Shown here: positions 9,069 to 17,160 of the stretch, piece by piece
Numbering within the stretch: position 1 is the first letter of the stretch
Layout of the letters: every line of letters starts with the position of its first letter
Assembly: GCA_963977495.1 (NCBI GenBank)
Contig: CAXBOT010000002.1
Span: forward strand, 186,001 to 250,000
Direction of reading: 5' to 3'
DNA: 64,000 nucleotides
From: UBA1672 sp963977495
GTDB lineage: Bacteria; Pseudomonadota; Alphaproteobacteria; Micavibrionales; Micavibrionaceae
Notes under the pieces: generated by a model
Database searches by the model: none
Told to the model about the DNA's origin: nothing
Seen by the model: only the letters and a program-made list of their open reading frames with translations
Program-made: the position numbers and the translations under genes

Positions 9069-9977
9069 TCACCCTGTAATAAGCATATCGAGAATCGCCA
9101 TGCGCGTTGGGATGCCGTTGGCGACTTGCTTTTTCATCAGGCTGCGGGCGGGGTCATCGGCGACATCATCGGCGATCTCTACGCCGCGGTTCATCGGGCC
9201 GGGATGCATGACCAGAACGTCTTTCTTTGCCAGTTTCAAACGCTCGAACGTCAGGCCGTAATTATTGAAATAGGCGGCCTCATCGGGGATTGTCCCGCGA
9301 TCCATGCGCTCCTTTTGAATACGCAGCATCATCACAACATCGGCGTCTTTGATGCCGTCTTCCAAATTATCAAAACAGGTAATCCCTTCGGCGGGGAGCT
9401 TCGGCGGCATCAGCATTTGCGGCGCAACGAAGCGCACATTCGCGCCCATTTTGGTGAGGAGTTTCGCGTTGGAATTGGCAACGCGGCTGTGGGCGACGTC
9501 CCCGCAAATTGCCACGGTGATATCCTTTAGCGTGTCTTTTTCTTGGATGATTGTGAGCGCATCCAGTAGAGCCTGAGAAGGATGCTCGCGCCAGCTATCG
9601 CCTGCGTTAATCACGGGGCAATCAACGCGCCCTGCAACAAATTTAGGCGCGCCGAAATCGCTGTGGCGGATGACAATCGCATCGGGTTTCATGGCGCTTA
9701 GTGTGTCGATGGTGTCAGAGAAGCTCTCATCTTTATTGAGGGAGCTGACTTCTGCGTTCCAGTTCACAACATCCGCGCCAAGCCGTTTGGCGGCAATGTC
9801 GAACGAGGTCAATGTGCGCGTTGAATTTTCGAAAAACAACGTCAGCACGATTTTATTGTCGAGCTTGCTACGATCCCATCGTCCGTCAAGTAAGGCGCGG
9901 GCGTAATAATCGGCGCGGTTTAAGATATCCTGGATATCGTCCGCGTTCAGTTCATCAATTCCGAGTAAATGTTTCAT
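9069..9977 (-). CDS. pyrB: Aspartate carbamoyltransferase catalytic subunit
   Basis: Catalyses carbamoyl phosphate + aspartate to carbamoyl aspartate, the committed pyrimidine step. 302 residues with the carbamoyl-phosphate motif FFENSTRTLTSFD (about 50-62), SVIRHSD-type and HPSQALLDALTI segments, and a C-terminal VMHPGPMNRGVEI. No pyrI is present. In many alphaproteobacteria pyrC follows directly; here plsY starts 4 bases after the pyrB stop instead. It probably leads the pyrB-plsY-dprA-topA-rnr transcript. Confidence 0.95.
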   Translation of the reverse strand: MKHLLGIDELNADDIQDILNRADYYARALLDGRWDRSKLDNKIVLTLFFENSTRTLTSFDIAAKRLGADVVNWNAEVSSLNKDESFSDTIDTLSAMKPDAIVIRHSDFGAPKFVAGRVDCPVINAGDSWREHPSQALLDALTIIQEKDTLKDITVAICGDVAHSRVANSNAKLLTKMGANVRFVAPQMLMPPKLPAEGITCFDNLEDGIKDADVVMMLRIQKERMDRGTIPDEAAYFNNYGLTFERLKLAKKDVLVMHPGPMNRGVEIADDVADDPARSLMKKQVANGIPTRMAILDMLITG

Positions 9978-10022
9978 ACTTATAGGAAATGCACTGGATT
10001 TTAGAACTTGTCCAGCAGAAAT

Positions 10023-10532
10023 TTAACCGAGTAATGACGGTAGTGTGTGAAACTTAATCAGTGCCATAATCAGGATTCCTGTAATGAATCCGGGGCCTGC
10101 GGGAATGGAAAGGGTCGTAAATTGAATGCGCTGGCCTGTCGTGATCCGCATAAAAACTGTGTAGATTATGCCGTGCATAATCCCCGCCAAAGCGCCGAGC
10201 GAGATGGCCAGAAAAATATAATCTGTCCCCAACCAAATACCCGCCGCGCCCATTAATTTGATATCCCCCATGCCAAGTGTGTCGGCTTTGTAAAAATAAT
10301 TGCCTGCGGCGCGTACACACAGGAGCAACCCAACGCTTAATATTGTGGCTGTGAGCATATTGGTCACGCTATGATAGTGAAAGCCTGTTACAATATGGAA
10401 GGCGATGCCGCAGAACAAAAACTGTAAGACAAATTTATTTGGTAAAAGGCGGGTTTTCAGGTCGATTACAAACAAAATCGCTAGGATGAAACCAGAATAT
10501 ATCAGTATGATCGGGAGGATGAAAGATTCCAT
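10023..10532 (-). CDS. Prepilin peptidase, A24 family (CpaA/TadV-like, catalytic domain only)
   Basis: Membrane aspartyl peptidase that removes prepilin leader peptides. 169 residues with about six membrane segments. The two catalytic aspartates are seen at D24 (VIDLKTRLLPN) and D90 in the GxGD motif GMGDIKLM. The N-terminal methyltransferase domain of PilD is absent, as in CpaA-type enzymes. ATG start within CCATGG. A perfect TATAAT on the minus strand at 10588-10593 could be its -10 box. It is divergent from a pilin-like protein (10948), a plausible substrate. Confidence 0.88.
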   Translation of the reverse strand: MESFILPIILIYSGFILAILFVIDLKTRLLPNKFVLQFLFCGIAFHIVTGFHYHSVTNMLTATILSVGLLLCVRAAGNYFYKADTLGMGDIKLMGAAGIWLGTDYIFLAISLGALAGIMHGIIYTVFMRITTGQRIQFTTLSIPAGPGFITGILIMALIKFHTLPSLLG

Positions 10533-10636
10533 GGGTGTGTGATCTCAGATTTTATAGCGTTCAGGTGATCTTCCTCTTTTCTATCGCATTATACGGCGGA
10601 GGGGAAATAGCTTTGGAAAAAAGAACGGTATAAAAT

Positions 10637-10738
10637 ATGGGCAGAAAATTGTTCAAAGCTTTTGTGGATGAATTACAGGGAATTTATAAAGACCTTGATA
10701 TCAAAGGGAATTCATCCAATATTAAAAGTGTCTGCTGA
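10637..10738 (+). CDS. Possible 33-residue small protein
   Basis: An ATG-to-TGA frame encoding MGRKLFKAFVDELQG... then IYKDLDIKG..., a plausible amphipathic helix. Only a weak purine-rich site (AAGAACGG) precedes it. No homology is recognised; it may be chance. Confidence 0.25.
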   Translation: MGRKLFKAFVDELQGIYKDLDIKGNSSNIKSVC

Positions 10739-10886
10739 ACGTGTTGCCTGAATTTTCTGGTGTTGCACGGTGATGGGTTATATTCAAGGTGGTGGTTTTG
10801 ATATGACGTGCGTGTTTTGAAAAGATTATGCGCGGGGGAAAATCTAAACCATCATCCTCATACAAGTGAGTATGGAGATATATCAG

Positions 10887-10931
10887 ATGTCTGTTGAAAA
10901 GATGGGCGTGAGAAAATTAATTCGATATTAA
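10887..10931 (+). CDS. Possible 14-residue leader peptide upstream of the pilin-like gene
   Basis: ATG at 10887 with GGAG 9 bases upstream, encoding MSVEKMGVRKLIRY, ending 16 bases before the pilin-like start. It could be a translated leader, but there is no hairpin or regulatory codon run to prove it. Confidence 0.2.
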   Translation: MSVEKMGVRKLIRY

Positions 10932-10947
10932 GAGAAACATTTATACC

Positions 10948-11661
10948 ATGTTTAAACCCGATTTTTTTATGAATTTACGAACGCGTCAGGATGGTAATGT
11001 TCTGTTTCTGATTTTCATTGTGGTGGCCTTATTTGCGGCTTTGTCGTATGCGGTGACGTCATCTATTCATTTTTACGGTGATGATTACAGTGAAGCTGAT
11101 ATCATCAGTAGCAATCAAGTCACGCAATATCCGGCGATTGTGAATACGGCTGTGGTTAGCATGATTATTGCAGGCACGAAAGTGGAGGATCTGCGCTTTA
11201 ACCCCCCTAATGAGTTGAGCAAGCTTAAGTCAGTTAATGTCGGTGTGTTTCACCCCGAGGGTGGTGCAGCAAAGTATGTTCAGGGTCCTGCTGATGTGAT
11301 GGTGTCGGGAAATCCCGGTGATTGGACGTTCAACGCAGATCTGGAAATATCTGATATCGGCTCGGAAGGCGTGGGCGGGAATGATATTATCGCGTATCTC
11401 GTTGGTATCAAGGGGAGGATTTGTTCAAAAATAAATGCTCAATATGGCATGGGATCTATAATTCCTGTTCTTGATGGTGATCGTTCCGGTGAATATACAG
11501 CGCGCATGAATGATGACGGCATTTCGGATTATATGATGCCGACAGATGATGTGCCCGATATCGATGATGGGGAAGGCGTATTTGATGGACAGCCGTTCGG
11601 ATGCTTTCAAAATGCCGATGGCGGCGATTATGTTTATTATCATGTTATTTTAGAGCGCTAA
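10948..11661 (+). CDS. Pilin-like (type IV pseudopilin-like) secreted/anchored protein
   Basis: 237 residues. The N-terminus has a short charged leader, RTRQDGNVLF, followed directly by a long hydrophobic helix (residues 18-38), the layout of prepilins with cleavage near the Gly. The remainder is a soluble, Asp/Gly-rich domain with two Cys (CSKIN..., GCFQNADGG) that could form a disulfide and an acidic loop DDVPDIDDGEG suggestive of calcium binding. Proteins with this GNVLFLI start occur in Micavibrio-like genomes; function unknown. A prepilin peptidase is divergent from it. A second Met at residue 8 is a possible start. Confidence 0.75.
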   Translation: MFKPDFFMNLRTRQDGNVLFLIFIVVALFAALSYAVTSSIHFYGDDYSEADIISSNQVTQYPAIVNTAVVSMIIAGTKVEDLRFNPPNELSKLKSVNVGVFHPEGGAAKYVQGPADVMVSGNPGDWTFNADLEISDIGSEGVGGNDIIAYLVGIKGRICSKINAQYGMGSIIPVLDGDRSGEYTARMNDDGISDYMMPTDDVPDIDDGEGVFDGQPFGCFQNADGGDYVYYHVILER

Positions 11662-11864
11662 GCCGATATGTTTTGACGCGATGCAAGGGTCATGAACGGC
11701 GACGGCTTCGCGTTCTTTGTATCTTCATTTTATTTGTAGCAGCTTGTTCTTCTCATTTTTTGTGTGGGATAGGGCATGAAGAGCTTGCATTTCAGGCGAT
11801 ATTTAGAGTATCACAATCATGCTGGTATCCTTGAGATGGCATTGAAAAGATCAGGAGAAGTAAA

Positions 11865-12890
11865 ATGGGTTATAAAGTTGCAGTTGTTGGCGCAACAGGA
11901 AATGTCGGACGCGAAGTTCTGAATATTTTGCATGAGCGGAATTTCCCCGTAGATGACGTGGTGGCTTTGGCTTCCAGTCGCTCTGTGGGTAAAGAGGTTT
12001 CATTTGGCGATAAGAATATCAAAGTTCAAGATCTTGCGAAGTTTGATTTCAAGGGCACTGACATTGTTTTGTCTTCACCGGGCGGCGCTGTATCTGCACA
12101 ATATTCCCCTATCGCGGCAAAAGCGGGCGCGGTTGTGATTGATAACACCAGCCATTTCCGTATGGACCCCGATGTGCCCTTGATTGTGCCGGAAGTAAAC
12201 CCCGAAGCAATAGCGCAGCACACAAAGCGCGGTATTATTGCCAATCCGAATTGCTCGACCATTCAAATGGTTGTGGCGTTGAAGCCCATCCATGATGCGG
12301 CGAAAATCAAACGCGTGGTGGTGAGTACGTATCAATCTGTATCGGGCTCCGGTAAATCAGCAATGGATGAATTGTTTAACCAGACAAAAGGCATTTATAT
12401 GAATGAATCGCCAAAAGCATCTGTTTATCCAAAGCAGATTGCCTTTAACGTCATTCCGCAAATTGATGTCTTTATGGAAGACGGCATGACCAAAGAAGAA
12501 TGGAAAATGGTTGTGGAAACCAAAAAAATCCTTGATCCGTCGATTAAGGTTTGTGCCTCTTGTGTGCGTGTTCCTGTTTTTGTCGGGCATTCCGAAATGG
12601 TGAATGTTGAGCTGGAAAATGAATTGTCTGCAGCGCAGGCGAAGGAGTTATGGCGTAACTTCGAGGGCGTGACATTGATTGATTTGGAAAACGAAGATAT
12701 CGAATATGTGACACCATACGAAATCAAGGGCGAAGACGATGTTTATGTGTCGCGTGTGCGTGAAGACATCACCACAGAAAATGGTCTGAATTTCTGGTGC
12801 GTGTCTGATAATTTACGCAAAGGTGCGGCGCTGAACACAGTGCAAATCGCTGAATTGTTGATTAAGAAAAGCGCGCAAGCGGCGGCTTAA
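11865..12890 (+). CDS. asd: Aspartate-semialdehyde dehydrogenase
   Basis: Reduces aspartyl phosphate to aspartate semialdehyde, the branch point for lysine, DAP, threonine and methionine. 341 residues. NADP-binding GATGNVGREVL at the N-terminus, catalytic Cys in NPNCSTIQ (about 128-135), and the substrate-binding VRVPVFVGHSE. AGGAG lies 7 bases before the ATG. Monocistronic, convergent with the TerB-like gene. Confidence 0.96.
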   Translation: MGYKVAVVGATGNVGREVLNILHERNFPVDDVVALASSRSVGKEVSFGDKNIKVQDLAKFDFKGTDIVLSSPGGAVSAQYSPIAAKAGAVVIDNTSHFRMDPDVPLIVPEVNPEAIAQHTKRGIIANPNCSTIQMVVALKPIHDAAKIKRVVVSTYQSVSGSGKSAMDELFNQTKGIYMNESPKASVYPKQIAFNVIPQIDVFMEDGMTKEEWKMVVETKKILDPSIKVCASCVRVPVFVGHSEMVNVELENELSAAQAKELWRNFEGVTLIDLENEDIEYVTPYEIKGEDDVYVSRVREDITTENGLNFWCVSDNLRKGAALNTVQIAELLIKKSAQAAA

Positions 12891-12916
12891 TACAGTTTTC
12901 GCGATGCAGGTCTGAA

Positions 12917-12932
12917 TGCAGGATTTCCTGCA
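12917..12932. terminator. Possible terminator hairpin between asd and the TerB-like gene
   Basis: Perfect stem TGCAGG / CCTGCA with an ATTT loop lies between two convergent stops. There is no T tract, so an intrinsic terminator role is uncertain. Confidence 0.35.
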
Positions 12933-12944
12933 ATCCCTTGATGG

Positions 12945-13448
12945 TTAGTCGTCAACCAGATCAATACCGATATATAGCATCATACGGTCAAACAGCCCGA
13001 AGATGCCGCCTTCCGGGCGGTATTGGTCTATGCTGATGTCATGGGCGTTGAGTTCGACAGCTGCTGCTTTTTGTGCGTCGGCGCGGATGCTTTCTATATC
13101 CAGACCATCCGTTGCCATAGCGTGAAGGCGGTCGAGTAATTCTTGCTCGCTTGGCTCAAGCGTGCCGTCCTTATAGGCCATGATACGCGCGAAATAAACA
13201 ACCTGCCCGCGATAGCGCGGATCGTTGATATGCGCGAATAAATAGCCGATATCTTGTTTTGTGCTTAAGTCATCTTCCAATGTTTTTTTCTGTTCAGCGG
13301 TGAGGGGGAGGCGCGATATGAGCGCATGCATATAGGCACGTTCCTCATCGCAAACAGTTCCATCGGCATGTGCCATGGCAATCAGGCAGCGCAACATATT
13401 GAGTTTGCTGGTTGAAACGGTGTCTTTATCAAAATTTTCCTGTGTCAT
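12945..13448 (-). CDS. TerB-like family protein
   Basis: 167 residues, all-helical, cytosolic. The pattern LRCLIAMAHADGTVCDEERAYM and, later, FARIMAYKDGTLEPSEQELL is the duplicated acidic metal-binding helical motif of the TerB/TerB-like (DUF533-related) fold. Such proteins occur with tellurite resistance genes or alone as stress or membrane-associated proteins; no ter genes are nearby, so tellurite resistance should not be assumed. It is divergent from sdhC, and a Fur-like box lies 92 bases upstream of its start. Confidence 0.75.
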   Translation of the reverse strand: MTQENFDKDTVSTSKLNMLRCLIAMAHADGTVCDEERAYMHALISRLPLTAEQKKTLEDDLSTKQDIGYLFAHINDPRYRGQVVYFARIMAYKDGTLEPSEQELLDRLHAMATDGLDIESIRADAQKAAAVELNAHDISIDQYRPEGGIFGLFDRMMLYIGIDLVDD

Positions 13449-13539
13449 AGCGTTTTAAAAATCCCTTATTGAACGATTATCGCGATCCATATTACAGGAA
13501 CCATTCTTTAAGAATAGTGAAAATTGTCTTATCGTTTTT

Positions 13540-13558
13540 AAGAGTGATTATCATTATC
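13540..13558. promoter_or_regulatory. Fur-like box in the TerB-like / sdhC divergent region
   Basis: On the minus strand the 19 bases read GATAATGATAATCACTCTT, matching 16 of 19 positions of the classical Fur consensus. It is about 165 bases before sdhC and 92 before the TerB-like gene, so either could be the target. Confidence 0.6.
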
Positions 13559-13723
13559 GGTATTATGGTTAAAGGCGCGGCGGGAAATAGATAAAAATCC
13601 TTGATTTAAAGTCAAGTTTGGTGATTTCTGCCTTTAAAATATTGTTTTCAAACACTATGATGGTCACGAAAAACACGTGTTGTTTTCTTTAAGCATAAAA
13701 ATGAAACAGGAATAAAACGTATC

Positions 13724-14146
13724 ATGTCCCAGACAACCAAAAAGGTTCAAAGGCCGCTCTCTCCGCATTTACAGGTTTATAAGCTTCCGCTTACCGCGTT
13801 GATGTCTATTTCGCACCGCGCTACGGGCGCCTCCCTGATTATAGGGACGCTGTTGGTCGCCGGATTTTTGATTGCCGCCGCAACCAGCGAGCAACATTAT
13901 AATTTTGTGATGACCGTCGCGAGCAGTAAGATTGGTTTGCTCGTCATGTTCTTGTGGTCGTTTGCTTTGTATTTTCATATGTTTAACGGCATACGCCATA
14001 TGTTTTGGGATACAGGCCGTTTCCTTGAAAAGGGTCAGGCCATGCGTACCAATTACATCGTTTTGATGTGCGCAGTGACGGCAACGGCTGTGACATGGGG
14101 CGGGCGCACATTACTGGCGCTCATCTTTACCGGAATGGGGGGGTAG
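13724..14146 (+). CDS. sdhC: Succinate dehydrogenase cytochrome b556 subunit
   Basis: Membrane anchor that binds heme b and ubiquinone in complex II. 140 residues, three membrane helices. Conserved SISHRATG (quinone site Ser/Arg) and heme-ligand His region HMFNGIRHMFWD. It starts the sdhCDA operon, with sdhD 3 bases downstream. Confidence 0.95.
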   Translation: MSQTTKKVQRPLSPHLQVYKLPLTALMSISHRATGASLIIGTLLVAGFLIAAATSEQHYNFVMTVASSKIGLLVMFLWSFALYFHMFNGIRHMFWDTGRFLEKGQAMRTNYIVLMCAVTATAVTWGGRTLLALIFTGMGG

Positions 14147-14149
14147 ACA

Positions 14150-14557
14150 ATGTCAGATCATAATAATAAAGGCCTATATGCGGCTGATTTGAAAAAAGCC
14201 AAGGGATTAGGATCCGCCCATGAGGGTACGGATCATTGGATGATGCAAAAAATCACGGCGATTGCCAATGTGCCGCTTGTTTTGTGGTTGGTGTGGTCGA
14301 TCATCGGATTGCAAGGTGCAACGCACGCGCAATTCATCGCATGGCAGGCACAGCCCGCCAACGCCGTTTTGATGATTATGTTGATTATATCAGTGATGTA
14401 TCATGCCAAATTGGGCGCACAGGTGATTACAGAAGATTATATTTCAACCGAATGGTTCAAGATGATGAAGCTGATCGGGCAGAAAGTGTTTTTCTTTGGG
14501 TTGGCGATTATGTGCATATTTTGTGTATTGAAAATCGCGTTTACCGCAGGTGTTTAA
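14150..14557 (+). CDS. sdhD: Succinate dehydrogenase hydrophobic membrane anchor subunit
   Basis: Second membrane anchor of complex II. 135 residues with three membrane helices; GSAHEGTDHWMMQKITAIANVPL is family-typical (seen at residues 21-43) and MYHAKLGAQVITEDYI carries the heme-ligand His and the quinone-site Asp/Tyr. It follows sdhC by 3 bases and precedes sdhA by 34. Confidence 0.94.
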   Translation: MSDHNNKGLYAADLKKAKGLGSAHEGTDHWMMQKITAIANVPLVLWLVWSIIGLQGATHAQFIAWQAQPANAVLMIMLIISVMYHAKLGAQVITEDYISTEWFKMMKLIGQKVFFFGLAIMCIFCVLKIAFTAGV

Positions 14558-14591
14558 CTCCTGAAAAGAGATAGGTTTAAGGAAATAAAAA

Positions 14592-16382
14592 ATGACAGAA
14601 TCATACGAAATTATAGATCACGAATTTGACGTCGTTGTCGTTGGTGCAGGGGGCGCGGGTTTGCGCGCTGGCTTTGGCTGTGCAGAAAAAGGATTGAAAA
14701 CCGCGATTATATCCAAGGTTTTTCCAACGCGTTCGCATACGGTTGCGGCGCAGGGCGGGATATCTGCCGCACTTGGGAATATGGGCGAGGATAGCTGGCA
14801 GTTCCATATGTACGATACGGTCAAGGGCTCTGACTGGTTGGGCGATCAGGATGCGATTGAATATATGTGCCGTGAAGCCATCCCCTCTATCATAGAACTG
14901 GAGCATTACGGCGTGCCGTTTAGCCGCACCGCAGCGGGTAAGATTTATCAACGCGCTTTTGGCGGGATGACCACGCATTTTGGTGAAGGCACAGCGCAAC
15001 GTACTTGCGCGGCGGCTGACCGTACAGGGCATGCGATTTTGCATACGCTTTATACGCAGGCTTTGAAACATAAGGCGCAATTCTTTATTGAATATTTTGC
15101 TCTTGATCTGATTATGGATGATGACGGGCAGTGCGTTGGTGTGATGGCATGGGATTTGGATACAGGTATATTGCACCGTTTCCGCGCCCATCAAACGATT
15201 TTGGCGACAGGCGGCTATGGGCGGACATTCTTCTCCTGTACATCTGCGCATACGTGTACAGGTGACGGGAACGCAATGGTTTTGCGCGCTGGTTTGCCGT
15301 TGCAGGATATGGAATTTATTCAGTTCCACCCAACAGGTATTTACGGCGCAGGCTGTTTGATTACCGAGGGGGTTCGCGGCGAGGGCGGATATTTGACCAA
15401 CTCGGAAGGCGAACGCTTTATGGAGCGTTATGCACCCTCGGCGAAGGACTTGGCAAGCCGTGATGTTGTGTCACGTTCTATGACTGTTGAAATCCGTGAA
15501 GGACGCGGCGTTGGGCCGAAGAAAGATCATATCTATTTGAATTTAATGCATTTAGAGCCTGAAATGATCCGTGAACGCTTGCCCGGTATTGCCGAGAGCG
15601 CGCGCATTTTCGCAGGTGTTGATGTGACAAAAGAACCAATCCCTGTTCTGCCGACTGTGCATTATAATATGGGCGGTATTCCGACCAACTATAAGGCCGA
15701 AGTCATTGCCCCGACGAAGAAAAATCCGAACGCCGTTGTACCGGGTTTGATGGCGATAGGTGAGGCGGCATGTGTGTCTGTGCATGGCGCGAACCGTTTG
15801 GGTTCTAATTCGTTGCTTGATCTTGTGGTCTTTGGACGCGCTGCGGCGAATACGGCTGCGGAAACGGTAACGCCGGATGCACCGCATAAACCACTTAAAA
15901 ATGGTGATGATATGCGCGCGATTGATCGTCTGGATTATTACCGCAACGTCAAAGGCAAAACACCGACTTCGGCTTTGCGCAGTAAGATGCAACATGTCAT
16001 GCAGGGTCACGCGGCGGTTTTCCGTACCGGTGAAGTGTTGGATGAGGGCGTTGTCAAAATTGATGAATGTTTCGCGGATAAGGCTGATTTGGGTCTGAAG
16101 GATCGTTCCATGATCTTCAATACCGATCTTGTTGAAACGCTGGAGCTTGATAACTTGCTTTCTCAAGCCGTTGTTGCCATGCACTCTGCCGCCAATCGTG
16201 AGGAATCACGCGGCGCGCATGCACGTGAGGACTACCCCGATCGTGATGATAAGAAATGGATGAAACATACGGTGACCTATATCGATGATAAGGGGAAAAC
16301 CAAGATTGATTATCGTCCGGTCATCATGACGACCCTGACCGATGAGATTGAACCATTCCCACCGAAAAAACGGGTTTACTAA
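14592..16382 (+). CDS. sdhA: Succinate dehydrogenase flavoprotein subunit
   Basis: Oxidises succinate to fumarate with covalently bound FAD. 596 residues, standard length. FAD-binding GAGGAGLRAG, covalent-FAD His in SHTVAAQGG, active-site HPTGIYGAG and GVRGEGG, and the C-terminal capping residues HGANRLGSNSLLDLVVFGR. The next rightward gene should be sdhB, but two leftward genes intervene. Confidence 0.97.
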   Translation: MTESYEIIDHEFDVVVVGAGGAGLRAGFGCAEKGLKTAIISKVFPTRSHTVAAQGGISAALGNMGEDSWQFHMYDTVKGSDWLGDQDAIEYMCREAIPSIIELEHYGVPFSRTAAGKIYQRAFGGMTTHFGEGTAQRTCAAADRTGHAILHTLYTQALKHKAQFFIEYFALDLIMDDDGQCVGVMAWDLDTGILHRFRAHQTILATGGYGRTFFSCTSAHTCTGDGNAMVLRAGLPLQDMEFIQFHPTGIYGAGCLITEGVRGEGGYLTNSEGERFMERYAPSAKDLASRDVVSRSMTVEIREGRGVGPKKDHIYLNLMHLEPEMIRERLPGIAESARIFAGVDVTKEPIPVLPTVHYNMGGIPTNYKAEVIAPTKKNPNAVVPGLMAIGEAACVSVHGANRLGSNSLLDLVVFGRAAANTAAETVTPDAPHKPLKNGDDMRAIDRLDYYRNVKGKTPTSALRSKMQHVMQGHAAVFRTGEVLDEGVVKIDECFADKADLGLKDRSMIFNTDLVETLELDNLLSQAVVAMHSAANREESRGAHAREDYPDRDDKKWMKHTVTYIDDKGKTKIDYRPVIMTTLTDEIEPFPPKKRVY

Positions 16383-16399
16383 ACGGTTTTGAAAAGACG

Positions 16400-17071
16400 T
16401 TAGCTGAAATCGTGCGGGGTGTTCTTCATCCCCGTATCCAGCCTTTGTTCCATATACGCGCCGAAGGCTTTGTAATGCTCTGACGTTTTGGTAAAGGCGT
16501 GGGCATATTGTTTGATATCATTGGCTGCGCCTTCTTCGGAAGCCATAAAAGATATCATGTCATCCGCATCCTTCATACCGATCATCAAGGCATCTATATC
16601 TGTTTTCGTCACAATTTGTGAGATGTCAGTGATGCCGTCTTTTTCGGCGGCCAGTATTTTTTGCGCGACTTTTGCAGATTGCGCGGCGGTGCTGCCGAAA
16701 AAACCATCGGGTGATTTTGCTGCGAAATTGATTGTGCCTTCGGCTGTTCCTGCGGCCTCGGCGTCATGTTCATTTTTCGAAATGCGTTCTAATGATTGCA
16801 GCGCGCCGCGTATATATAAATGCCCTGTCCCCGCAACATCGCGCCACGCTGTTGATTCCGGTTCTTCATCGGATATGCCGATAGCCGCACGGATTTTATC
16901 ACCGCGTAAGGCCATGGCATCGATTAAATCGGGCATATCCATGGTGTCAATGACCGACAAGTTACCGGCGGGCGCTTGTGAATCGATTGGCTCTGACGGC
17001 GCAGAGTCACTGGCAGGTTGATCAGACCTGTCACGAAACTTATCCAGAATGCTTTTGATATTCCACTTCAT
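16400..17071 (-). CDS. Hypothetical protein lodged between sdhA and sdhB
   Basis: 223 residues from the ATG at 17071 (MKWNIKSILDKF); a TTG further out at 17083 is less likely. Composition: a basic amphipathic N-terminal helix, a Ser/Pro/Ala-rich linker (20-42), then a mostly helical acidic domain with repeated Ala/Asp/Met and no Cys. No membrane segment or signal peptide is seen. I do not recognise the family. It lies downstream of the isocitrate dehydrogenase-like gene on the same strand (89 bases), so the two may be co-transcribed. Confidence 0.65.
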   Translation of the reverse strand: MKWNIKSILDKFRDRSDQPASDSAPSEPIDSQAPAGNLSVIDTMDMPDLIDAMALRGDKIRAAIGISDEEPESTAWRDVAGTGHLYIRGALQSLERISKNEHDAEAAGTAEGTINFAAKSPDGFFGSTAAQSAKVAQKILAAEKDGITDISQIVTKTDIDALMIGMKDADDMISFMASEEGAANDIKQYAHAFTKTSEHYKAFGAYMEQRLDTGMKNTPHDFS

Positions 17072-17160
17072 TATCAAACCCAAGTGGCTTTTGCCACATT
17101 ATTTACATTACGTATAATCTATACGAAACTGTATCTGCTCGTCAAATTCAGACATCATTT

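Larger units (their letters stand above)
10533..10947. other. Intergenic region between prepilin peptidase and pilin-like gene
   Basis: 415 bases with no full-size gene. It holds a candidate -10 box for the leftward peptidase gene (10588-10593) and two very short rightward reading frames (10637-10738 and 10887-10931) whose peptides share an MGRKLF / MGVRKL-like start. No strong terminator or repeat was found. Confidence 0.6.

Noticed and set aside
12945..13448. Tellurite resistance function for the TerB-like gene
   Set aside because: No terA/C/D/E neighbours; the fold alone does not support the phenotype.
14601..15329. Long leftward reading frame (242 codons) opposite sdhA
   Set aside because: It is the antisense shadow of a confidently assigned enzyme, with no ribosome site and no recognisable protein features.
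15552..16184. Second long leftward frame opposite sdhA
   Set aside because: Same reason; codon composition is the mirror of sdhA.
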